Source: Xenophilus sp. E41
GTDB taxonomy: Bacteria > Pseudomonadota > Gammaproteobacteria > Burkholderiales > Burkholderiaceae_C
Assembly: GCF_003671765.1 (NCBI RefSeq)
Contig: NZ_QPIB01000042.1
Location: 62,001 to 126,000 of the forward strand
DNA length: 64,000 nt
Reading direction: 5' to 3'
Shown piece after piece: positions 55,953 to 64,000 of the stretch; positions within the stretch are counted from its first letter, which is position 1, and each line of letters opens with the position of its first letter. The translations under genes and the position numbers were made by a program. A model generated the notes under the pieces. It worked only from the letters and a program-made list of their open reading frames with translations, ran no database searches and had not been told where the DNA came from.

Positions 55953-57992
55953 ATGACTGCTGAACGCGGCGCTATGATTCAGCGGAATAGCTTTTATACG
56001 CTAAGTCTTATTGCCGTATTTGCGTGGGTTTGGTTTGCTGGCAAGGATCTGCCATGGGATACGGTGCACTATCACCTTTATGCTGGCTATAGCGTATTCA
56101 ATGATCGCTTAGGCGTTGACTATTTCGCCGCCGGCGGCCAAGCGTATCTCACTCCCTACTCATATGTGCCTCTATATTTGATGGCGCAAGCAGCTTGGCC
56201 ATCTCTTGCTGTAGCTGCAGTATTCGCATGCATGCATGTCGTCATCCTGTGGATGACGTGGGAGCTAGCCCGTGCAGTGAGCCGTCGATCCGACGGGAGC
56301 ACTTCTGCGCTTGCGGCTTGGGGAGCCGCAGCATTCGCCTTTGCGAACCCTGTCTTGTTGCAAGAGCTCGGATCCTCATTCAACGACGTGACCACGGGAG
56401 CGTTGGCCATGGGAGGATATGTTGCATTGGCCAGCGCGTTTTTCGGACAGGCGCCATGGAAGGTGGCTGCAGCAGGCTGCCTTCTCGGTGCAGCTGCCGC
56501 ACTCAAGCTGACCAACCTCATTTTCGCGCTTGTCCCGGCCCTTCCTATGGTGGTCGGCTGCGTGGCCGGTGTGCGTAACCGCGCAAAAATTCTGTTGATT
56601 TTCGCGACATCGGTTATCGCAGCCATGTTGTTGATTGGGGGTCCATGGGCGTGGGCCCTTTGGAAGGAGTTTAGAAACCCGTTTTTCCCTATGTTCGACG
56701 GATTTTTTAACCCGCAACCAAACCTTGGCGCTGCCGCGACCGCTCAGCGGGATATGTCTTTTGCTGCCAGACTCATAAACACCCTCAACTCGATACGTGA
56801 CCCCAGGTTTCTTCCCTCATCTCTTACTGAAGCGCTGCTCAAGCCTGTCGACATCGCCACTGCCGGCCGCAAAATCCATACGGAAACAATGGCCGCCGAC
56901 GCCCGTTATTTGGCAATTCTTATAGTTCCATTCTTATGCCTGATCCACGCATTGAGATCGCGTAAGTACCCGATCCCACAGCCTCAGAATTCAAACACGA
57001 GCGTGAGAGCTCTGACCTATTTGGCGCTTTCACTATCGGTGTCGTGGACCTTATGGATTTGGATCAGCGGTAACAGCCGGTACGCCTTGCCCCTAGCGTG
57101 CATAACCTCGGTCGTGTTTGCCGCCGGCGTGCAGTTTTCACTTTCCTTCAAGCCTATTGCAGTCAGGTGGGTGCTGGGCGCCGCACTTGCAGTTCAAGTG
57201 CTATTTTTGGCGACCGCCGCGGACTTTAGGTGGGGCGCTCAGCCCTGGGATGGCCCATGGATTCAAACGAAAGTTCCGATCGAGCTACAGAAAAAGCCAT
57301 TTCTTTATTTATTATTAGATTCACAGTCGCAATCCCTTTTGTTTCCTCATCTTGCGGCAGGATCGGCATTTGCCGGGCTAGCTCCCGACGTCGACCCTAA
57401 AAGTCAGTACGGACAACGTCTAAGCCACTTGATTGCCGAACACTCCCCCAATGTGCGCATGTTGACGCTGGTAAAAGCATTGGCGCCCGATGGACAGCCT
57501 GTTGCTCCAGCAGTATCCACTTTCGACTTCCCATTAAGGCGATTCGGCTTGCAAGTGGACACAAGCGATTGTGCCTATTTGCAATATCGAGGTGACCCCG
57601 GCGTCATCAACTACTCGAAGTCTCAGGACGGCGCCCGAGATCAAGTACACGTCTACACTTGCCGGGTCATACGCGGGAGCGGTATTGATGGCGGCGAACT
57701 TGCTGGCAAGCGTTTGGCCGACGAGGTCCTAAATCGCGTCGAAGACGCCTGTGACGGGCTACTGCCTTCTCAATCAAATTCGAGCGTGCGCAGCGGTTCC
57801 ATATGGCGCCGCAACTACGCGGACACCGCGGCGTGGGTCAACGACGACGGGTGGGTGCGTTTCACCGATTTGTTCCGGGGCGGAGGTGATATCGCCGGGC
57901 TGGGCAGTGCCGAGGAATGGTTGACTTCGCCGCCCAAACTGAGGTGTTGGCGATCGAAAGGGCGCTACTATGTGGAAAGAGTGGACCACTAA
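55953..57992 (+). CDS. Polytopic membrane protein, GT-C glycosyltransferase-like
   Basis: A 679-residue protein with about ten membrane helices in the first 400 residues and a ~250-residue soluble C-terminal part. The first outer loop (DLPWDTVHYHLYAGYSVFNDRLGVDYF, residues about 32-58) has the acidic and His residues where GT-C enzymes keep their catalytic Asp. GT-C enzymes use polyprenyl-linked sugars in the periplasm. Position right after pilA recalls the pilin-glycosylating TfpW and TfpO of Pseudomonas, but an O-antigen or lipid A role is equally possible. Codon usage is less GC-rich than in the core genes. Confidence 0.6.
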   Translation: MTAERGAMIQRNSFYTLSLIAVFAWVWFAGKDLPWDTVHYHLYAGYSVFNDRLGVDYFAAGGQAYLTPYSYVPLYLMAQAAWPSLAVAAVFACMHVVILWMTWELARAVSRRSDGSTSALAAWGAAAFAFANPVLLQELGSSFNDVTTGALAMGGYVALASAFFGQAPWKVAAAGCLLGAAAALKLTNLIFALVPALPMVVGCVAGVRNRAKILLIFATSVIAAMLLIGGPWAWALWKEFRNPFFPMFDGFFNPQPNLGAAATAQRDMSFAARLINTLNSIRDPRFLPSSLTEALLKPVDIATAGRKIHTETMAADARYLAILIVPFLCLIHALRSRKYPIPQPQNSNTSVRALTYLALSLSVSWTLWIWISGNSRYALPLACITSVVFAAGVQFSLSFKPIAVRWVLGAALAVQVLFLATAADFRWGAQPWDGPWIQTKVPIELQKKPFLYLLLDSQSQSLLFPHLAAGSAFAGLAPDVDPKSQYGQRLSHLIAEHSPNVRMLTLVKALAPDGQPVAPAVSTFDFPLRRFGLQVDTSDCAYLQYRGDPGVINYSKSQDGARDQVHVYTCRVIRGSGIDGGELAGKRLADEVLNRVEDACDGLLPSQSNSSVRSGSIWRRNYADTAAWVNDDGWVRFTDLFRGGGDIAGLGSAEEWLTSPPKLRCWRSKGRYYVERVDH

Positions 57993-59184
57993 TCCTAGAA
58001 GCTTGATGAATTCGGAGTCTGCCGAAATCGAGTTGACCATCCTGATGCCCTGCCTCAACGAGGTGCGGACTCTACCGTCATGTATTGCGAAAGCGCGGGA
58101 ATTTCTCGTGCAAAACCATATATGCGGCGAAATACTGATAGCTGATAATGGTTCGGTTGACGGATCGCGGTCAGTTGCGTTTGCTCAAGGCGCTCGAGTT
58201 ATCGATGTGGCCGTCCGCGGCTACGGCGCCGCACTCATGGCAGGGATAGCCGAGGCGCGAGGCCGCTACATCGTCATGGGTGATGCCGATAGCAGCTACG
58301 ACTTCAGCGCGCTTTCAACGTTCGTTACCGAGTTGCGCTGCGGACACCACCTTGTAATGGGTAATCGCTTTCGCGGAGGCATCAAGCCTGGTGCAATGCC
58401 ACCTCTGCATCGCTATCTGGGCAACCCTGTACTCAGCTTTCTTGGGCGCCTATTCTTCAAGTCTCGTATTCGCGACTTTCATTGCGGGCTGCGAGGCTTT
58501 GATCGGCAAGCGATCCTTAACTTGAGGCTTCAATGCGAGGGGATGGAGTTCGCTAGCGAAATGGTAGTGAAGGCAGCCTTGAGTGAATTGCGTGTCACCG
58601 AGGTACCTACAACCCTTTCGCCGGACGGTCGTGATCGCCCGCCCCATTTGCGCACTTGGAGGGACGGCTGGCGACATCTCCGGTTTCTACTTCTGTTTAC
58701 GCCGCGCTGGCTGTTTTTATACCCAGGCGCGGCATTGGCGCTCCTTGGTGTGATGCAACTCGCGCTTGCCCAGCTTCACCCGAGCACTTGGGGCCGATGG
58801 CCCATAGGCATCCACACGCAGTTGTTTGCTGCCGCCGGCATGGTGCTAGGCTATCAAACGATGCTGTTCTCCATGGGCGCAGTGCTTGCCCGCCAATTCG
58901 CGCAACTCAACACCCCACATCCGCGCGAGCGATGGGCCCTGCGCGTGGCTCGGAGCGCTTGGCTGCCGTTAGGAGGAGCGGTGGCAGCGCTCATCGGATT
59001 CGCGCTGTGCGCCAGCCTCACTTGGCAATGGGGCTACTCGGGCTTCGGAGCACTCGACCCTGAAACCGCGATGCGACAGATCATCCCCGGCGTGGCGCTA
59101 CTACTGATCGGCACCCAATCAGTGTTGGCTTCGGTGTTTTTCGCGGCGTTGCGTGGCGCCTTTGAATCGCGCCCGCGCTCTTAG
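57970..59184 (+). CDS. Family 2 glycosyltransferase with C-terminal membrane helices
   Basis: A 404-residue enzyme similar to dolichyl-phosphate-sugar synthases: ILMPCLNE, IADNGSVDGS (about 57-66), DADSSYDF (D105-D107, metal binding), HCGLRGF, and two to three membrane helices in the last 170 residues. It probably moves a sugar from a nucleotide donor to undecaprenyl phosphate, which would supply the GT-C protein upstream. The ATG at 57970 overlaps the previous gene by 23 nt and has an AAAGGG site; a second start at 58006 has no clear site. Confidence 0.85.
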   Translation: MWKEWTTNPRSLMNSESAEIELTILMPCLNEVRTLPSCIAKAREFLVQNHICGEILIADNGSVDGSRSVAFAQGARVIDVAVRGYGAALMAGIAEARGRYIVMGDADSSYDFSALSTFVTELRCGHHLVMGNRFRGGIKPGAMPPLHRYLGNPVLSFLGRLFFKSRIRDFHCGLRGFDRQAILNLRLQCEGMEFASEMVVKAALSELRVTEVPTTLSPDGRDRPPHLRTWRDGWRHLRFLLLFTPRWLFLYPGAALALLGVMQLALAQLHPSTWGRWPIGIHTQLFAAAGMVLGYQTMLFSMGAVLARQFAQLNTPHPRERWALRVARSAWLPLGGAVAALIGFALCASLTWQWGYSGFGALDPETAMRQIIPGVALLLIGTQSVLASVFFAALRGAFESRPRS

Positions 59185-59198
59185 CGCCTCTCCACCAT

Positions 59199-60173
59199 AT
59201 GAAAGGCGAGAGCGCAGTGCGAAGCGAGGGTGCTACGCCCCAAGTCGTCGTCCTGATGTCGACCTACCAGGGCGAACGTTATGTGCGCCAACAACTCGAG
59301 TCCATCCTCGCACAATTGCCCCAGGCTGGCCGAATCATCGTCCGTGACGACGGGTCGCACGATCGGACCGCAGATGAAGTGGCCGCAGTCGAAGACCACC
59401 GCGTTACTTTGCATCGCGGAAGCAATCTCGGTTTTGGGCCGAGCTTCCTGACATTGCTGATGCTCGTCCCTCCACACACTGACATGGTGATGTTTTCGGA
59501 CCAGGACGACGTCTGGCTACCCGGCAAGATCGAACGAGCCTGGCTCCATTTGAGAAACCTCAGGGATCGGGCAGCCCTCTATGCCAGCGCCCAGATGCTG
59601 GCAGACGCAGATTTGCGACCGCTGCACCCAACACCGCCGTGGCCGCGCCCTCCAACGCTCGCCAACGCGCTGATGGAAAACATCGTCACGGGTTGTACAG
59701 CAGCAATCAACCGACCCGCGATTGACCTATTGCAGCAAGCGGGCGTCCCGGCCGGGGTGCACTTTCACGATTGGTGGATGTATCTTGTTCTGAGCGCGTT
59801 TGGGACGGTGGTGTACGACGACAAGCCGACGCTGTTATATCGGCAACATAGCGGCAACGTCATTGGACATGGCGCCGGGTGGATCGGCCGGCAATTGCGC
59901 ATGGCGTCATTTCTGCTGCGCCATGACTGGATTGGCATTCTTCTTGGCCAAGTGCAGGCACTACTGCGGTGTTACGAAGAGTCGCTGCCCACGTCCACAC
60001 GCGATGTCGTGCTTGCACAGTTTGGCATCGAAAACCGAGGGGTCACTCCACGTTGGCGCGTGATCTTCAGCATACGGCGCTCGCGGCAAAAGGTGGTACA
60101 CGAGCTGCCTCTGCGCCTGCTGCTCACACTGCACAAACTTGGGGTGCGGCGGCAGAGCGGCCGCACGCTCTGA
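59199..60173 (+). CDS. Family 2 glycosyltransferase (rhamnosyltransferase-like)
   Basis: A 324-residue GT-A enzyme: VVLMSTYQGERYVRQQLESIL, RDDGSHDRT (50-56) and MFSDQDDVWLPGKIERA (101-106 acidic motif), followed by HFHDWWMYLVLSAFG. It resembles O-antigen rhamnosyl- and related transferases acting in the cytoplasm. It lies 14 nt after the preceding transferase, in one transcript. Confidence 0.87.
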   Translation: MKGESAVRSEGATPQVVVLMSTYQGERYVRQQLESILAQLPQAGRIIVRDDGSHDRTADEVAAVEDHRVTLHRGSNLGFGPSFLTLLMLVPPHTDMVMFSDQDDVWLPGKIERAWLHLRNLRDRAALYASAQMLADADLRPLHPTPPWPRPPTLANALMENIVTGCTAAINRPAIDLLQQAGVPAGVHFHDWWMYLVLSAFGTVVYDDKPTLLYRQHSGNVIGHGAGWIGRQLRMASFLLRHDWIGILLGQVQALLRCYEESLPTSTRDVVLAQFGIENRGVTPRWRVIFSIRRSRQKVVHELPLRLLLTLHKLGVRRQSGRTL

Positions 60174-60220
60174 AAAAGCATGATGGATCCGCATGCGATT
60201 GATGCCACTTCTGCTGCCGG

Positions 60221-60961
60221 TTACCGATGCACCCGCCGCCATGCAAGAAATGCTCGATACCGAGCCCAAGCCACCCACCCAGCCCAAGCGCCCCCGTGGC
60301 GTTGCGCCACACGTCTAACCTCGTCAAGATCAGGGCGCGCACTGACGCCATCAGGTTCAGCAAACGATCGAAATCTCTCGACCCGCTTGGCCCGCATCCC
60401 CGCGTGGAGCAGCCGCAGATTAAAGTCCCAGTCGGCGAATATTTTCAAAGTTTCGTCGAATGGCGGATACCGGTATGACGACTTATGGATCAACAGTGAT
60501 TGATGGTGTGCCGTATTGCGAAAGCGCATACCTGAGTCCCACCGCGAAACAAATAATTTGTTGCCCACCATGCAATCACCGATGATGACGGGTATGGGGC
60601 GGCCGCGATTATCAATCATATCAGCTGTCGTGGGAAGTGAGAGAACCCTGTCGCCAGCACCCAAAAAAAGGATGTATGAATTCTCTGGAGCTGCTTGCCA
60701 CCCCTTGTTCATTGCATCGTATATGCCTTTGTCTGGCTCACTGGCGCAGTGAAATAGCGCATCGCGCCAGCAATCAAGCACCATAAAAGTACCGTCGCTA
60801 GAGTCTCCATCAATGACAATTATCTGAACACGGGGATCACCGAGCGCTTGAATGTCTGACAACGTCCTCTCAAGAAGAGTGCGCGCATTTCGACAGACAA
60901 TCACAATCATGATTGTGCAGCAATACTGTTCGTCGTCGTCATTGCCATCAAGTGTGAGCAT
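60221..60961 (-). CDS. Family 2 glycosyltransferase (minus strand)
   Basis: A 246-residue transferase: MIVIVCRNARTLLERTLSDI, VIDGDSSDGT, EPDKGIYDAMNKG and FLGAGDRVLS give the GT-A pattern of colanic-acid/LPS transferases (WcaA/WcaE-like). It is the only minus-strand gene in the glycan cluster, converging on the gene before it. The start may be the ATG at 60910 rather than 60961, since the core motif begins there. Confidence 0.82.
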   Translation of the reverse strand: MLTLDGNDDDEQYCCTIMIVIVCRNARTLLERTLSDIQALGDPRVQIIVIDGDSSDGTFMVLDCWRDALFHCASEPDKGIYDAMNKGWQAAPENSYILFLGAGDRVLSLPTTADMIDNRGRPIPVIIGDCMVGNKLFVSRWDSGMRFRNTAHHQSLLIHKSSYRYPPFDETLKIFADWDFNLRLLHAGMRAKRVERFRSFAEPDGVSARPDLDEVRRVAQRHGGAWAGWVAWARYRAFLAWRRVHR

Positions 60962-61099
60962 ATATCAAATCGCTATTTTTAACTTCGATTATCTACGAAT
61001 TTCTACAGGCACGTCAAAAGTGCAATATAAAAGGTGTCCGCTTCGCAATGAGCCAAGGGCTTGGGGATCTGCGCTATCTTATTTAACCGGAACATAGGC

Positions 61100-61831
61100 A
61101 TGGGAATGTTGAGAGCTATCCAATCAATGACGCGGCGATTCGGCGTCGACGTCGTTCCATATAATGCTGGCGAACATCCGGTAGCACGTCGGCAACGCCT
61201 AATGGAGATCAGTTCTATTGATACAGTTTTAGACATCGGCGCAAATAGGGGGCAGTTCGGTGTCGAACTCCGCCGGATGTTTGGATACCGCGGCCGGATC
61301 ATCTCGTTTGAGCCACTAAGTACAGCATTTCGGCAATTAGAAATAACATCTCGGCACGATCAAAATTGGAAAATCTTTAATTGGGCGCTTGGCGAGCAGC
61401 GCGGCATCCATAGGATTAATATTGCATCAAATTCGGAGAGTAGCTCACTCTTGGAGATGCTGGGTTCACACTTGGAAGCCGCACCACAATCCAAGTATAT
61501 TGGATCAGAGACGGTTCACGTAGAAACATTGGACGACATTTTTGAACAGCTATGCGTGGAAGCACAAAGCATATATATGAAAATAGATACTCAAGGGTAC
61601 GAAACCCAAGTATTGCGCGGCGCCAAAAAAAGCCTGAGCCTGATTGACACAATCCAATTGGAGATGTCATTGACCCCTCTATATAACGGACAACCATTAT
61701 TCAATGAAATATGCACAAACCTTATTGAACAAGGATACTGTTTGGTCGGTTTGGAGAACAATTTTGGCAATGCTCAAACCGGCAGGTTACTACAGGTCGA
61801 CGGAATATTCCGCCGCTACCCGCCCTCTTAG
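61100..61831 (+). CDS. FkbM-family methyltransferase
   Basis: A 243-residue SAM-dependent methyltransferase: VLDIGANRGQFGVELRRMFG (about 43-62, SAM binding), SFEPLSTAFRQL, YMKIDTQGYETQVLRGA and IQLEMSLTPLYNG. Methylation of a sugar hydroxyl is typical in glycan clusters. The ATG at 61100 is preferred; an in-frame TTG at 61061 would add 13 residues. This gene and its flanks are among the most AT-rich parts of the window, with many ATA and TTA codons, a sign of transfer. Confidence 0.88.
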   Translation: MGMLRAIQSMTRRFGVDVVPYNAGEHPVARRQRLMEISSIDTVLDIGANRGQFGVELRRMFGYRGRIISFEPLSTAFRQLEITSRHDQNWKIFNWALGEQRGIHRINIASNSESSSLLEMLGSHLEAAPQSKYIGSETVHVETLDDIFEQLCVEAQSIYMKIDTQGYETQVLRGAKKSLSLIDTIQLEMSLTPLYNGQPLFNEICTNLIEQGYCLVGLENNFGNAQTGRLLQVDGIFRRYPPS

Positions 61832-61963
61832 ATGGCAGAGCCACACCGGTGTCTATCTTTCGTTGGCGAGAGTTGTGATTACATTGAATCGCTTTAATTA
61901 TGCTGCGCGCTTGCCGCCGTCCATTCGTACGAGTCCGGCGCGGACTACTTTGGCTTCGTGTGA

Positions 61964-63265
61964 ATGAGTGTCTTGGCGGATCGGGTGTTTCGGATGAGCC
62001 CACACTTTCACCGCGCACTTTGGTCAGTTCTGGAACTGATCTGCACAATCGGCGGCCAAGCCGCAATCACTCCCTTACTGTTAAGGCGTTTGGACCCTCA
62101 AGAGTTCAGCTTATGGGTGATCGCGCAGACCGCATTGGTTGCTTCGGCAGCGATGTCGTGGGGTATGGGCCAAGCGCTGTTTCCTGTGCTAGCTAGAGCT
62201 GAGGCCGCCGGCGAACGTAGCGCCACGAGGAAAGCCCTGTTACTGTTTGTAAGACAGACAATCTTGACCATCACTTGCCTAATACCCGTGGCTCTCGCGG
62301 CCATAGCTTCAGGTTGGAGACCTCATTCGTTAGACAACGAACTTCCGCTTGATCTGTTTACGGTCGCGATCGCAATGTTCATTTGGTCTGGTGTGACCGA
62401 AATCGACAATGGATTATCTTTAGCGCTAAAGGCTAGAGGCCGCTTTGACCTGCCCGCGTTGCTCGAGGGATCGACTCGAGCTGCCTTCTTTGGGCTAACG
62501 TATGCGGTCGTCCCTGCGGGCGGCGCTGCTGCATTGCCTATCGCTTTGGCGATTTCAATGACGCTTGCGAAAGGCGTTTTCAAATGGATTGCATTGAATC
62601 CGTCTGGTCATTCTAAACCCATTGATTCCGCGCATACAACCGCAATCGCTGACAGGGTTCGCGGAGAATTACGAACGTCAGGGCATTGGATTTGGCTAAG
62701 CCTTGTCGGCGCACTAATGTTCAATGCAATTGACCGGTGGCTGGTGGGCGCTTATCTTGGAGCGCAATTATTGGTGGTTTACGCGACTTGCCTGCAAATT
62801 GCGCAAGCGCCTCACTCAATCGTGGCGGCTATAGGACAGCCATTGATAGGGTGGGCCGCTGCATTCAGGGAAAAGGGTCAGGATCTCACGCTGTGGGCGC
62901 CACTTGGGATCGCGACACTACTAGCCGGGATTCCTTCAGCAATATTGCTGATCTTCTTGGAGCCTTTAATGGCGGCGTGGATTTCCAGCGACTTTGCGAC
63001 AAATAACCTGAGCACCGCACGGTACCTAACACTTGCATTTCTTGTGTTGTCGATGAATGTGCCTGCTTATTACTGCCTTCTGGGACTCGGCCGCACGCGC
63101 ACTGCCACATTGCCCATTCTTTTCGCTAGTGCCGTCTATACCGCCGGGTGCGTAGCGCTCCCACCGACCTTGATAATGTTTATCGGAATGAAGTTTGTGT
63201 ATCCAGTCATTACGCTAGGCCTTATACTCAGCTTAATGAACGTTGTGAAAGACACCAAAAGGTGA
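61964..63265 (+). CDS. Polysaccharide flippase (Wzx/MATE-like)
   Basis: A 433-residue membrane protein with about twelve to thirteen predicted helices (ELICTIGGQAAITPLLLRRLDPQEFSLWVIAQTALV at the start). The opening segment, in which a flippase distinguishes lineages by LDPxEFG-like motifs, fits the MOP exporter superfamily. It would carry lipid-linked glycan across the inner membrane. The stop overlaps the start of the next gene (GTGA). Confidence 0.8.
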   Translation: MSVLADRVFRMSPHFHRALWSVLELICTIGGQAAITPLLLRRLDPQEFSLWVIAQTALVASAAMSWGMGQALFPVLARAEAAGERSATRKALLLFVRQTILTITCLIPVALAAIASGWRPHSLDNELPLDLFTVAIAMFIWSGVTEIDNGLSLALKARGRFDLPALLEGSTRAAFFGLTYAVVPAGGAAALPIALAISMTLAKGVFKWIALNPSGHSKPIDSAHTTAIADRVRGELRTSGHWIWLSLVGALMFNAIDRWLVGAYLGAQLLVVYATCLQIAQAPHSIVAAIGQPLIGWAAAFREKGQDLTLWAPLGIATLLAGIPSAILLIFLEPLMAAWISSDFATNNLSTARYLTLAFLVLSMNVPAYYCLLGLGRTRTATLPILFASAVYTAGCVALPPTLIMFIGMKFVYPVITLGLILSLMNVVKDTKR

Positions 63266-64000
63266 CTTCCGAAAGTCCGTGTTGCCGGGCATGCGGCGAA
63301 GTGCGCGCATGTAATCTCGGACGCTTGCCGGATGGCGCAGTATTCGCCGGCGTCAAATTGGACCACCCTTTGCCCGGAGGCGAATTATATAGATGTAGCA
63401 ATTGCGGACTATTGTTTCGTCACCCAATTCTATCTGACGACAAATATGCCACCATGTATGCCGCGGGACGTGCCGATGCGTGGGATTCGCAGGCGGCGCG
63501 TACCGATTTTAAATTGATCAAGCAGCGGATTCATGGTGATTCACTCGATGTGCTGGACGTAGGTTGTTATTCCGGCGAATTGCTTTCGTTGCTGCCTGCA
63601 CCGTGCCGTCTATATGGCGTCGAACCGAACGAAACCGCTGCGTCAAAGGCGCGTGCCAGAGGCGTCCAAATAGTTGCATCGCACTGGGGTGACCTTGATG
63701 TCACCCGCCAGTATGACGTTGTAATTACTTGCGACGTAATCGAGCACGTCGACGATCCACTACGTTTTCTATTGATACTTGCCGCCGCCCTCAAGCCGAG
63801 AGGCCGTTTAATTATCACCACTGGCAATGCTGACGCATGGCTCTGGAAAAAAATGCGATCCAATTTCTGGTATTGCCAGTACCCGGAGCACATCAGCTTT
63901 ATCGGCCCAAAATGGTTAGCTATGATGGCTCCTCGATGTGGCCTCGGCATTGCGAGAGTAACGCGATTTCGGCACACTGCCTCCCCGGTAATCCCGCAGA
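63262..64000 (+). CDS. SAM-dependent methyltransferase with N-terminal zinc ribbon, 3'-truncated
   Basis: From the GTG at 63262 (overlapping the flippase stop) the frame stays open to the end of the window, at least 246 residues. The N-terminus has two Cys pairs (CCRACGE and YRCSNCGL) for a zinc ribbon. Then comes LDVLDVGCYSGELLSLLP (motif I), VEPNETAASKA, VVITCDVIEHVDDPLRFL (motif II) and LKPRGRLIITTGN. This is a common class I methyltransferase type in O-antigen and capsule loci. The end is outside the window. Confidence 0.88.
   Translation, partial: MTSESPCCRACGEVRACNLGRLPDGAVFAGVKLDHPLPGGELYRCSNCGLLFRHPILSDDKYATMYAAGRADAWDSQAARTDFKLIKQRIHGDSLDVLDVGCYSGELLSLLPAPCRLYGVEPNETAASKARARGVQIVASHWGDLDVTRQYDVVITCDVIEHVDDPLRFLLILAAALKPRGRLIITTGNADAWLWKKMRSNFWYCQYPEHISFIGPKWLAMMAPRCGLGIARVTRFRHTASPVIPQ

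Overview
The window is a chromosomal segment of a high-GC betaproteobacterium, most likely a member of the Comamonadaceae (Variovorax/Acidovorax-like). The ribosomal protein sequences, the PhaM granule protein, the queA-recG-oxyR-dps-ubiA neighbourhood, the PilT/PilU pair and several short interspersed repeats familiar from this family all point that way. The assignment is inference from sequence alone. Apart from the last 8-9 kb the DNA is very GC-rich.

Layout. (1) 1-1593: the right end of an integrated element. A large serine recombinase, cut by the window edge, reads into the 3' half of an initiator tRNA-fMet gene, which is the likely attachment site. (2) 1613-10420, minus strand: the spc and alpha ribosomal operons in the order rplN-rplX-rplE-rpsN-rpsH-rplF-rplR-rpsE-rpmD-rplO-secY-rpmJ-rpsM-rpsK-rpsD-rpoA-rplQ, followed by the tRNA. 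A good sigma-70 promoter precedes rplN, infA is absent, and terminator-like hairpins sit between rpsK and rpsD and between rpsD and rpoA. (3) 10.7-15.4 kb: a phytase-like esterase and proC (plus strand); ubiA, dps and oxyR (minus strand). (4) 15.4-20.7 kb: a ferric-siderophore uptake module (TonB receptor, PepSY protein, small membrane protein) and a LysE exporter, lying between oxyR and recG. (5) 20.8-26.6 kb: recG, then queA, a sugar dehydrogenase and tgt (queuosine tRNA modification), overlapping end to start. (6) 26.6-35.3 kb: secreted and membrane proteins (DUF3597, zinc-ribbon, DUF2145, YiaA/B, PAP2), an LplT-like/PlsC fusion, a ceramidase-like protein and an XRE regulator. (7) 35.3-37.6 kb: a tandem glycine riboswitch in front of a DadA-type dehydrogenase, then a 0.7 kb non-coding block built around a 114-bp inverted repeat. 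(8) 37.6-43.3 kb: flavin reductase, DUF2127, GST, LysR, a FIST protein and PhaM. (9) 43.4-47.9 kb: a probable copper-acquisition operon (DUF2946, TonB receptor, YcnI-PCuAC fusion, small membrane protein, PCuAC). (10) 48-55.4 kb: lipoprotein, GNAT, TraB/GumN, VOC, YwqK-like protein, pilU, pilT, the YggS-type PLP protein and a Sel1-repeat protein. (11) 55.2-64 kb: pilA with a sigma-54 promoter and a terminator, then a lower-GC surface-glycan cluster (GT-C protein, three GT2 transferases, FkbM methyltransferase, flippase and a truncated SAM methyltransferase).

The most notable observation is not a single gene. At least four families of short interspersed repeat recur, and several copies are embedded in genes or in regulatory leaders. 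One ~55-bp family has six copies: one encodes much of a copper chaperone signal peptide, one encodes part of YggS, and one forms the space between the glycine riboswitch and dadA. A second, ~80-bp GC-rich family adds about 25 residues in frame to RecG and also occurs between pilT and pilU.
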